The translations under genes were made by a program, and so were the position numbers. A stretch of 64,000 nucleotides of DNA from contig NC_091014.1 of NCBI RefSeq assembly GCF_041296385.1, positions 66,224,578 through 66,288,577 on the forward strand, written 5' to 3'. The stretch comes from Aphelocoma coerulescens. Its lineage: Eukaryota > Chordata > Aves > Passeriformes > Corvidae. Below are positions 13,806 through 25,140 of this stretch, piece by piece. Below the pieces are notes generated by a model. The model worked only from the letters and a program-made list of their open reading frames with translations, made no database searches and was not told the DNA's origin. Every line of letters begins with the position of its first letter. The first letter of the stretch is position 1.

Positions 13806-14068
13806 AAAAATTCTTCCTCATATCTAGTCTGAATCTACTAGTTCATAACCATTACCTCTTGTCCTATTGCAACAGGCCCTGCTAAAAAGTCTCTTTCTTA
13901 TAAACACCCCTTTAAGTACTGAAATTCTGCAATAAGGTCTCCCCAGAACCTTCTCCTCTCCAGGCTGAACAACCCCAACTCTCTCATCCTGTCTTCATAG
14001 GAGAGGTGTTCCATCCCTCTGATCATTTTTGTGGCCTCCCTCTGGACCTGCTCCAACAGGTCCATGTC
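13806..14068 (-). mobile_element. CR1 LINE fragment, minus orientation (C-terminal reverse-transcriptase end)
   Basis: On the minus strand the sequence encodes words typical of the end of CR1 ORF2 ([31 protein letters not shown], then [12 protein letters not shown]) and continues into the 3' UTR (AGACTAGATATGAGGAAGAA). The extreme 3' end is missing at the left boundary, so the copy is truncated on both sides. It lies inverted relative to the two CR1 fragments just upstream. Confidence 0.88.
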
Positions 14069-16409
14069 ATCTAACACACTTTTAAAACCATAAAGAGGCA
14101 AAAAAGACTTGCACATCATTTTGAGAAAATATGACTGAACATTCCTTTGACTAAGAGACTAGAAAAAGTGCATGTGGATCTGTGTTCTAAGACAACAGTC
14201 TAGTACAGGATGCCCAAAGAAAACATTATTTGTTTCAAAGGAGTATAGTTGTGTTTTTTAAAAAAAACTCCAAAACAAAAAAAACAACTCTCCAGCATCC
14301 AGGCTATCTGCTTCACTTCAGTTAAACTATGATGTTTTTGTCCTGTGTAGTGTAAAACACTGATGAAAAAAGCTCCTTAGCAAAACACTTTGCACCTAGA
14401 GATACAAATTACAAAACACAGCAGAAAAGCTGACATTTATTTCAGTCAAAAAGTGCAACAACTATATCTGCAGCATCTACCAATGTTTCCTCCCAGACTT
14501 TAAATACTTTCATCCTACTATTCTTAATCTTCCTTGCCACCAGGACCACTGGTGACAATTTATGCCATGTTTGTGCTTCACCTTTAGGTGCTCAGACCAG
14601 TCTATGCAAGTACCAAGAAAGATAGGTATCAATTATCTCTTCCAGCTGTTGCCTTTCTTTTTGGAAGTATGTAGACCTTTTCTTCAGCTTTTAGCATCAC
14701 AGTTTATTAGAACAAGCAGGTTTTCTTCATGAGCTGCCCTGTACAAAGCTGGAAGTGCAGTACTGAAGGTGTCAGGTTTGCTGGCTCAGCTGGCTGCCCT
14801 CCACAGGGACTGCAGGCCAGGAGCATATGATACCCAAGAATACAAATTGATTAAAACTACCTGGATGCTGAAGGAAGTTGAGGACAGGCAAGATGGATGG
14901 CATGGAAGGTTTCTGAGCCTTCCTTCAGGAGCCATGTGAGAAGTGGGCTGAGCCCTTCCTCTGGGCAGCTGCAATATGGGTGCAATGGGAAACATGAACT
15001 GAAAACCCAACAAATAAAGGAATCCTGGGAGAAAAACCATGACAAAAACTAATGGTAATACTTTACACTGACAGAATGAGTACAGAGCTCTCAAGTATAT
15101 TTGACTTATGTGGTAACTCCACCAGTGAATATCACAGGTAGGGCTTCACAATAATTACACATCTTTGCATCTCACCTGATAATTACGCTCAATCGGATCC
15201 CTGAGTATTTACCATATAACTGCTCTGTGGTTTAGAAGATGAGATAGTTGTGTAATTTGCTGGTATTTTCCAGGGCTAAACCCTGCTATTACATGGTGCA
15301 GTTCTTACCACAAATCATCACCACTATGGTCTACACAGATGTTGGTTCTCAGCTGTAAAATTCCATAGGATTGAAGACCTGAGCTACAATGCACTAGGTA
15401 CTTCTCAAACTGCTGTTAATGTCCAATGTACATCTGTATTTCAAAGTAAATGACCACGAATGTTGCATTCTCTTTTAGGCATGCTTTCAATGAATCTCAC
15501 TCAGATAATTTGCTGGCAAAAGCATTTTGCTGAAACAGCAAATTTTAAGCTGGAATTACACATTATTTATGAAAAGAAATATTTGGAGAGTATGTGAGTA
15601 AGACTTCACACCTGAGTGCTAGCCATGTTGGCAATATAAATCATGAAGATATCGCTTCTAATGGAAAGTGTAGACAGGGACTGAAAAATGAATTAGTCAA
15701 ACAGCCTTTACCTTATGAGTGAAGGCTCTGAGCTGTAGCTACTAGAGAAACTCTCATTTTCTGCTACTGCAGGATTCAAGGTGTGATCAAGTACTTCTGA
15801 TAACACTGGATTACAATTAGGCCACTAAAACCAACCAATAACAACTTCCTTTCAGTACTTATCACCTATAACTAGGGAAGGAATCCCTGCAATGAGTCTA
15901 CTAAAAATGATAAAAAACATCCGTCTTACCTTTTTTTCAAATAAACCAAGGTATTTTGGTCTAAAAATGATACAATTTTTTCTTGCAACTATTTAAAAAT
16001 ACCTGCCTACCAGAAACAATAACAAGAACAAAACTAAAGTGTAGAGAAAAAAGGCCATGGAAATAAATCTACTTTACAGGCTTAACTTGAAATACTGGAA
16101 TATTACAGTTGTTCACAAAATGGTTGTGAGCAGAAAATATGCTGTAATTTTGTAAGCAATCAGCTCTACATCTGAAAGTACACATGGTCTTTCTGGTAAT
16201 TATTAGGGAAAATTTTTGGGGGTGTGAGACAACTCCTTCCAAACGCTGGCCTGTCCAAATCCATGTAAATTTGCTTTCAGGATATGGCAGTGTTCCTTTT
16301 AGCCTGGAGATACTATCTTGCAGCAAAAATCCTGGAAATTTGAGTTTATTCTTTGTTTACGCACCTAGTGCTCAACACAGACACACCAGAATCCAGTGAA
16401 GAGATATTA
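14069..16409. other. Non-coding stretch with one fold-back element
   Basis: Apart from the nested inverted repeat at 15507-15544 I recognise nothing. The open frame of about 100 codons on the minus strand at 14786-15094 resembles no family I know. Confidence 0.45.
15507..15544. repeat. Nested inverted repeat (two-stem fold-back)
   Basis: The outer arms AATTTGCTG (15507-15515) and CAGCAAATT (15536-15544) are exact complements. Inside them GCAAAA and TTTTGC (15516-15521 and 15525-15530) form a second stem with a 3-base loop, leaving a 5-base bulge TGAAA. The structure spans 38 bases, shorter than a usual microRNA precursor. The role is unknown. Confidence 0.65.
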
Positions 16410-16680
16410 CTGTGATTTAGGGAATGGAGTATTGGGCCTGTGAGGAGAAGCTGACACAGCTGGGATCATTTAGCACCAAGAACAGAAAGCTCAGGGGGAT
16501 CTCATCAATGTGTATAAACACCTGATAGTAAAGGGGAAGTAAAGAAGATGGAGCCAGACTCTATACTCAGTGGTGCCCCGTGATGGGACAAGAGGCAATG
16601 GGCACGAACTAAATACAGAGAATTCTACTGAAATATAAGAAATTCCATTTTTTTCTGTGGGAATGTCACAGTATGACATG
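16410..16680 (+). mobile_element. CR1 LINE fragment (ORF2 end into 3' UTR)
   Basis: Diverged copy with the recognisable order GGAGAAGCTGACACAGCTGG, CTCAGGGGGATCTCATCAAT, GTGTATAAACACCTGATAG, AGCCAGACTCTATACTCAGT, GGACAAGAGGCAATGGGCAC and a weak match to the ACTGTGAGGG region. It lacks the 3' terminal part. The reading frame is broken. Confidence 0.8.
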
Positions 16681-19600
16681 CTCGTAACATCCCAAGGGCT
16701 AGAAAAGGGTTATGACTGATTCACTGTCTCTGGATTTAAGGATGACAGGAATGGCTGTCTGGGATGCAGCATCTAAGGTGTAGGCTGTGCAGTCTTCAAA
16801 AAGAAAAGCCAGTTGGGGAGAGTTTTAAAATAATTTGTATGCTATTTTGGAATTTGCTTTGGAAATAAAATAAAGTGGAGTGGGAAAGAACTTTACATAG
16901 TACCCTTGCCCCAAAATGTAAAGAAGCAGAATGCATACTCAGAAATTTTCCCTTCTCTCCTTATATCCCCTTCTGAACTATGAACTGATCATTGTGTGAG
17001 GTGACACCACTGTAAAAGTTTGTAAAGAAATTAACTCCTGAGCCAGAGATTTGAATTTCGAGGTCCTTGGAGAACAGTTTTACTGTCATGCAGCCAGAGA
17101 CAATTATTTTTCCATGTTCATTCAGGGGCAACTTTAGAAGCACTTACATAAGGTAGGTGTCTCCAAACAATTTTTAAAAAGTTTGGACACCTTTTTCTCC
17201 CTCCAGCTCAGTGCTGGACTTCTCCGAAAAGAGAAAAATGTGGACTGAGAAGCACAGCACATTCTTTTGACTTCATCACATACATTAGTTTTGAGGTTCT
17301 CCTAGGGTTACAACTACGATCTAGATCCAGAGAACACTCTTCCAAAACAACCCAACCACTTTACACACCTGTCTACCTGCATATTTATCATGCCATCAGA
17401 ACACCAATTACAGTAAGTCCTGCTGTCATAAAATAATTGAGTAACACAGATTGGAAGGCTTCTTTAAACATCACTTGTTTCAAGCCTCAAAGTTACATGG
17501 AGTCTTGCATTGCTGGATTTTGCTTTCTCAAAGATACCTATTTCTCAGCACAGCAGCCATGAACTATGTCATGTTTGGTGAAACGTCTTTTTTAAACATT
17601 AGAAAATTAATTCTGAGGATTTTCATGATAAAATTCTCAGCCATTTTTTATGTTACTGATAAGTTCATGTTGGTGACATTTGTCACCTGTATTTTTGTCA
17701 CTTTAGCAATGTGCTTTTATTGTAAAAAGATTAAGTAATGAAATACACCAAGTTACCTGTGTGGAGGAGATACTGAAACAGAATCACTTGAAGAACAATT
17801 CTCACCATGCCTCTTTTCTCCCTGCTGGAGATAATGATTTTATCACCTTAATTCCCCTGCTCACTACAACCAGTGTTTCACTCAGTGCATCTAGTCAAAC
17901 ACGGAACAATTGTGCCCAGTTCATATTTATCTTTCAACATTTTTGTTTTCCATGTCTATCAAGTCAGTCTGAAATTTCCTGTCTTCTGACAACCCCCATG
18001 CTTCTCACGCCATTAGGAGATCCCAGCTATGACTGCCCTACTGCTCTAATAAGATATCTGTATCCCACTGTGAAATACTCCATCACTTGGGTAAACCCTC
18101 GGCTTTAACAAAATATCAAAATTCGTTGAAATTTCAATATAACTAAGTTTTCACTATTTTAAACCCTCTCTATATTTTGCTTCAAAAAAGGATGGAGAGA
18201 GCTCTGACATCTGACTCCAGTCAGCTCCTGTTCCTGCAAGCAAGGGGATGCCCTCACACTGCCAGAGCTCCAGTGCCCCTTGCCTGTCGTTAAACTCTGC
18301 TTGTGGGGTGATGGAAGCCAGAGTTAGAAGAGATCCTCAGGTGCAAAAATATATTTGCAATGGATCTTCCTAACCTATGTATTAGATCCACACTTCCCTA
18401 CGCCTGATGATGCACTGGATTCACAACCAGGAAATAGGGAGAACTGTTGTCCAGAACCAAAATGTTGTTTTGGGGAAGAAGGGCTCTTTTCTATGCCATA
18501 TCTATTTGTGTGATATTCCCTTCCAATTTTTTTCTTTAATTTATGTGCATCTAGTTAGAAACTTCCAGCAACATATGTAGTGGTGAGAGCTTTATCTAAA
18601 GTCATTTCTATTGTTAACGTGGTGGAATAATACCAGAAAAAATGACACTATTTTTCTGTGCATATGTGTCTAGGTATTTAGGTATGTATAGAACTGACTC
18701 ACTGGGAAATTTTTCCTTTATGACCACATAAATCTTTTTCATTAAAATCAGTGTTATTTATGTCTAGGACTACCTGTGCTTGCACCAGAGCTGGTGGGCC
18801 AGAAGAAAACCCTGCCAAGACCACAAACTAACCCACCTCTCCAGGGATTCCTAGTTTGCCATAAGGAGTGGCTTAAGAAAGCAGTTTTTTGAAGTCAAGT
18901 TATGAGTCCCTGTGGGCCTCCTGCTTATTTTATGAAGGAAAAATTCATGCTACCTCTTTACCATATAACCCAACACCCATAGACAAGAGGAAATGCTTTG
19001 AGAAATTTAGAGAAACTGCCCTGGGAAAATTGCAGAATCTTGTACACCTTGCTTATGCTGCTGCATGTCCAGAAAAGAAAAAGACAACTCCCTAATATTA
19101 TATCCTGAAGAGATCATTCTAGGAATGAAATATAACTGTACACACTGAAAAACAACATTCACAAAACTCTGAGCAAATATTTGTGCTAATGAAGGTTAAG
19201 GAGTTGGCAGTTCTGAAAACTGTAGTCCTCTATTTATCGACAGCCTAATTTCAATGCAGGCAGCTGGAGTGGAAGCTTCCCTACACTGGCCTGCCAATGC
19301 TTTCAACCCTGACCCAAAGAGACCCTCTCTAGAAGCAAGAAATAATTAATTCTTTATGCTTGTTCAGCCCTGGATTTATTTCAAGCAAAGGCTGCCAATT
19401 CCACTGAATCTGTACACAGTGATTTTATAATACAGTCTACAGTCAACCGGGATGTGAACCGAGACCACCTAAGTCATTCCATAAAAACAACACACTGGAG
19501 TAGAAATAGAGTGCTGGGAGCAAAAGGCCAGAGCTGTTATCCACTTCAGCTTATTTTTGTAATTGGAAGGGGGTTGTGAAGGAAGGGAAAGCTAGTTGAG

Positions 19601-22600
19601 TCACACCTAATAGCCTTGAAAATGACATAATAAAAATTAGGAGGGAAAGTCAGAGAGCGCTAGAAAATGGTTTGGACCTCTATATACTTGTGTGACCTAT
19701 TCTTAGAAACACAAATGTTCCCTGTCCTTTTTATGGAATGAAGTGAATTGTTCATGATGTAGGAATTCACCTGCTGTAGGCACGTTGAGCCTGATGCAGT
19801 GTTCATTAGTAATGAGATGTATTTCCATTGACTGAGATAGTGACTTATCAGATCCTTTTTTATTTAGGCCAGCTCTCAGAATGTGTCAGTATTCCAGGAT
19901 TTAACTTTTGGGTTCTGCTTAAGGAGTAAAATTTTCAGAAATTACTAAGGACTCTCCTTCTGAAAATTAGTCCATTTAATGCCAGACTGTAGCCAACCAG
20001 ACCTGCAGGCACACCTGCCACTGCTGGAAACCAGAAATCCACATGGCTGCAATCTGAAGCCCCACCGTGCTTTTTTTCCTTGAAGCTGCTGAAAAAACTG
20101 TTCAGTAATACTAGAGATTGTGTCAAAAGGCCTGCATTAGACAGAGCATCAGTCTCCAACTTAAATTTTAATTTATTCTTTCTTAGCTATGCATAGAAAA
20201 CAGACTTTTCCTCTGCTAAGGATGAAGAGTTTCCTCACATCATGGCCATGCTGTCTGCTTCAGGAACACACCTGCTACTCCAGAATGACAGCTGAGAGTA
20301 CAGCTCTTGCATGAGACTCGTTCCTCCTGGAGTCAGAAGTTCACTTCACTACTGACATTTGTGAAGCACAGCCTCGTTATAATCTGACTAACAGGGGAAA
20401 TAATGCAAGCGGTACAAAACATGAGTTATTTGCAAAAAAAAAAAAAAAAAAATTATACCATTTGTGAAATCTATTGCTTTTAAAACAGATAACTCATCAT
20501 GTTATAGCTCATTTTAACCTATTACACCTAACTAAATCAGCATCCTCCAGCAGAATATCATGAGTAGAAAAACTCTTGGAAACTAATCAAAAACCTCAGT
20601 GATTATGTATTTAATCCTGCTAAATTCAACATAAAGATGCACTGATAGCAGTAGTGTTGGATTAATCCCATAACTGTTTTATTTGATCAGAAATGGACAG
20701 TTTAGATGTGATTCTTAAAAAAATATATGAAAATGACAATTTAAATCTTACTTTTCAGTTCACTTCTATAATTCCTTTCTTCAGAACTGATTAGGGCCAT
20801 GACGGAGGCCCTAATACTCTGTAGCACAAGCTACTGCTGCATGCAGAATATGACTGCATTCATTTTCCATCCTATGATTTTATTTCATAGAAAGACAGCT
20901 CTGCTATCTTTGACCAAAGAACCACACAGATGTCACATCAAATTATCTTTATGGAGTAAAAGTAAGTATGCTTCTAAAAGTTTGCAACACAGGACCTAAA
21001 CTGTAAAAGGGTAATTGAAATTTATTTCTGTAATTCAAAAAGGTATTGATCAACACCCCAACGCATCAGTTTTAACAACACATTTACATCCCTCTTACTG
21101 AGACATCCTGACATAGTTGACAAGTCTGCTACTTGTTTTTTCCACCTCAGCACAGAGCTGAAGCTTTGGTACTGAGTCTGCTTCCTCTTGCCTTGCCTCA
21201 CACCTGTGCCAACTTAATGTCTCAGGAAAGCAACAGAACTGTAGAGTACCTTGCAGAAAATGGTGTGCTTATACTGAAAGGAAGATTGTAACACCAGATA
21301 TTCAATTGTTAGGCAGCATAGAACGTTGGAAGGAAGAATTACCAGCTGCAAAGATAGAGAGAGGGCCAAAGCAGTAGGTCTGCTAGTTCCCTGTCACTGG
21401 ACAGAAACCATCACTGTATCTTTTAATTCAGGGAGAAAAACTGAACTTTTTGTCCTACCAAATGCAACAGAAGTAATTCTTAACAGTGGCTTAATAGCAA
21501 CCCACCTACATGAAACAGAACTTTATGTCAATTAGTCTACTTGGACAGAGGGAAAGATAGTCACAGAATTTCTTTTTCAGCTACATTCAATATTTACTTT
21601 GAAACACATTTGATGCTTTTACTAAACAAGCCCCGCTTTAAATATTCAGAAATCTCCCTTACACTTCATATTTTGTGTGTTTCCCTCACTACATTTTAAA
21701 CACATAACTCCATGTAATCTTCAAGCAAGCAAACTCCCACTATTTCTCGTGGCTCTCTGACAGACATCAGCATGAAGGGCTCTGCACCTCCTGCCGGCCC
21801 CCAGGTTTGTTGACTTGTTCCAGGTAGGGGCTGCCCATGCCAAGGCTGGACCAAATGGATGCAGCAAGATTGGAATGGGGTGGGGAACGCTGTGCAGATC
21901 TACTGTGCAGGTATCATGAAGGAAGAATGTGTGAGAGTGCACACAAACCAACAAATCTCTTTCTCTTGCCCCCTGGGAACAAGGGGCCACCAAATGGAGG
22001 GAGCAGGAGCCAGGATGAGACAAACAGGATGTGGCAGTTCTTGAGACAAGAGGCTGCAGGCCTGAAGGGCTCCTTTTAAAGTGCCTACATGCATTCAAGG
22101 TAGACAAGAAGAGTGTGTGTAAGAGGGATCCACTAATGGCTACAAAGCAGACAAACCACACCAGGCTTGGGAAATCCCCCTGAGCTGGAAACAGCGCAAG
22201 GAAGTATCACGTGTGCCTGCCCTGCTTCTCCTCTTCCCTAGGTACTTAAGGCTATTACTGGAGACAACTATTACAGCAAGACAGGCATGTACGCTGATCA
22301 AGTACCCCTGTTCTTGTTATCTAAGAAGAATCCCTCTGGCATGTTCCCTGTGGCCTACATATTCTGGGTTTTTTCCCATTATTAACAGATTATACCATTC
22401 CACACTTTTCCTGGACAAAGAAATTATTTTACTCATACGGCACATGAGACGTTTCTTAAGTGCTATTCTTCTTAGCTTTTCTGCTGCTAATTTCACAGAA
22501 ATAAATTGGCATTCACACACTTGCATATTTGAATCCTGTTTACTCTCTCCCAGCAGTTTTCTGACTGATAACAAACCCCTTTTCTAGATCATTAAGGGTG

Positions 22601-24720
22601 GACAAGCCTCATAATACACAATTAAAAGTTAGATACGTGTATTTGAAAATACCAACAAATACTTTTTTTTAAAAGGCTAATTTGCAAGGGTTTAAGATAC
22701 CTTTAAACCAATTTTTACCATTTCAAATAAAAATTGGGGTTGCAATGGAGGTTTATTTCATAATTTAAAGGGCAAATTTCTTTTCAATTTACTTAGTGGG
22801 GGTTTAATTGCCACTGAGACAAATGTATCCTCCTCCTCGCTGCCTTAGTAGACCTGTAATAGGATTTCACTGGTTTCTTTTTCAAGTGGAAGTAGGCTTA
22901 TGTTCCCGGCTCTTGACATTAAGTTGCAGTATTGAATTCACATCAAATTCAAGGGCAAAAGGATGTATTTGTACTATTTACTTTAGGCATCTAATACCAG
23001 CGTTCCTGGGACCTTCTGGAGATGTGCAGAACTCAAGTGCTCTGAATCACAGCTTCATTAGAGTTCATAGTCATTCCTATTAATGACTTGAGCACAAACG
23101 TTAAAGCTTCAGAGAAACTCTTCATATCCATATGGAAGGAAGGCTTTGTGCATCAAGGCTACAACACTTTTGGGTTTTGTTTCTTTTAGGTTCAGTGGAT
23201 ATTTTTGCAGTTTGCTTGGCAAAATGAAGCATCAACAACTTCATTTAAAGACAATCAAAATAAATTTTTTAGTCTGCAGATATTTTAACCCTTTTCCCTC
23301 TAACATCTGAAAAAAATGTACGTGTATTCATCTCAAATTACTGCTTCTCTGAGAAAGTTTTCTGATTATTCTGCGAATTTGCTTATCAGTCCAGATTATA
23401 TAAACATGATTTTTCAACTAATGAACAGTTTGTCTGTGAGATCTTGCCCAACACAGTTAGTGAAGGCTAGGAATCTAGTGGGCTAGCAATCAGGAGGCAG
23501 CATTCTCTCTCTAGGGAGCCCACTGAATACCTCGCCTCCTTGCCTGTAAAGTAGGGATACACATCTTTTGTCTGGCTGAATGGAGAGTCTCAACCTCTCA
23601 GTCTCTCTCTCTCTGTATAGCAGTTGACACAATAGACCCAGACCTAAAAGCTATTGTAATACAAATTAATACTACTTTTCCACAAGCCCTGCACCAGTGC
23701 TACCTAAATATACTTTTCGGCCACAGTACCATCCACAAAACAAATGCACTGCATTAGAGATTTTCACCACCCGGACTGCAATTGCCACAGTGATGCAACT
23801 TTTTTTAGACCTCAGTGGTATAAAAGGAAAATAGCATCATCTTGTTCAATGCCAGCTCCTCTGCTAAAATATTCATCACCTAAGTGACAGTTATGTGCTT
23901 TTTCGGAGTGTAAAATGCACAAGCTTTGCCACTGGCAGACTATGTTCTTACTATGTTTAAACCTGTGTAAAACAAGAATGAATGGCCAAAAGTGGAAAAA
24001 AAATCCAAGAGACTATATGTTTTAATTCAAATTACACACAGATTTTGTTATAAAGAAAATTAAGAATACCTCATAACTGAAAAATGCAAGCCTAAGCATC
24101 TGAGCTTTTCAAGTAGCTGTTACTTTAAAATAAAATGCAGTCATAGTTATAAAAAAAAATGAAGTGATATTTATTGTTATTACCTGTTACTATTGGTACC
24201 ATTTGTGGTTATTATTTAAATGCTATTGTCATTGTGCTTTACAGGGAAATTATGCTCGTGCAGCTGTGCAAGGATTCTTGTGGTAGCATGTGGGCATGAG
24301 TATGGAGAAAGCATTCCACTGACCATGAGACAACAAACAGGCCATAAACCACAGTTATTTTCTGACTCCTAAATAATGCTCCATGACAGAAAGCCATAAT
24401 GAAGTTTCTTTATGGACATAAACCATGCAATTCTACATAAGAAATCTGCAGATATACAATCAGGAAAGTGCTTCACTAGATGGGCTTGTGGATCAAGCTA
24501 AAAGTTAAGGCAGCTTCTGGGGAAAAAGAAACAAAAAAAAGGAGTTGATGAGCAGACCTTGGGGAGGGGGTGGTATTAGGTAAAAGAATTTATTCCAAAT
24601 AAGGCATTCTGTTACATCCTCCTGTCACTCAATAAGGGAGGTAGAATTTGTCTTATCAGAATGGCCCATCTTTTGGTATTTGTGTTTATTGCAGAGCCTG
24701 TTAAATGCTCTGCTGCTCCC
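16681..24720. other. Non-coding stretch, one GC-richer unexplained block
   Basis: Mostly AT-rich intron-like DNA. A 19-A run lies at 20434-20452 and a short CT run at 23601-23614. The block around 21720-22200 is more GC-rich than its surroundings and open for 146 codons on the minus strand, but without a recognised domain. Around 23450-23570 there are faint MIR-like words that I could not resolve. Confidence 0.4.
20434..20452. repeat. Poly-A run (19 A)
   Basis: Uninterrupted run of A. No processed pseudogene or SINE body was recognised to its left, so it is listed as simple sequence. Confidence 0.85.
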
Positions 24721-25140
24721 AACAATGCAGCCGTTAAAGGTTCACGTGTCATCACAGATGCCCCCACAAACCAGACACAGCAAAAATGATTAAATTCACG
24801 AGCAATTTTGCCCTGAAAGGGCACTGATTTAATATGTCGCCGTTTGTGCTCCTGCCAAGAAACCCTGGGCATTTAAAGCCAATGCTCCAGAGATTCACAG
24901 GGTGAAAACTTTGTGGCTTCAAGATACCATTTCAAGTGTTGCATGAGACCTAATGAGATCCAAATGACTCTACAAAATTGCCTCGGCTCCCCTCTGCTAA
25001 GGCGGTTTGCTCTGAATCCCACCACCCGCACTTGCAGCAGGGATTCTCCCAGGTGTGGTGTAAAACCCGTGCCTTTGCTTGGCTACGTGGGAGTCGGACG
25101 GAGCTCACGGCTGGGTAAGAAGATGGAAGGTGCAGAACAC
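24721..25140. other. CpG-retaining block, candidate intronic regulatory element
   Basis: I count 13 CpG dinucleotides in about 420 bp, clustered at 24721-24842 and 24983-25110, while neighbouring intron sequence has very few. The left part contains an E-box CACGTG, the homeodomain-like words AATGATTAAATT and TGATTTAAT, and TCGCCG. These are features often seen in conserved non-coding elements. No exon structure was found, although frames on both strands are open for 86-116 codons. Function is inferred from composition only. Confidence 0.3.

Noticed and set aside
13898..14119. 73-codon frame on the minus strand with a conserved-looking LGLFSLE sequence
   Set aside because: It is the C-terminal end of CR1 reverse transcriptase and is listed as part of the CR1 fragment, not as a gene.
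20434..20452. Poly-A run as a mark of a processed pseudogene
   Set aside because: No coding-like sequence or target-site duplication was recognised to its left. The same applies to the A runs at 58028 and 63013.
23450..23580. MIR-like words (CTTGCCCAACACAG, then GCCTGTAAAGTAGGGATA)
   Set aside because: The words point to opposite orientations and do not keep MIR order, so I could not support a call.
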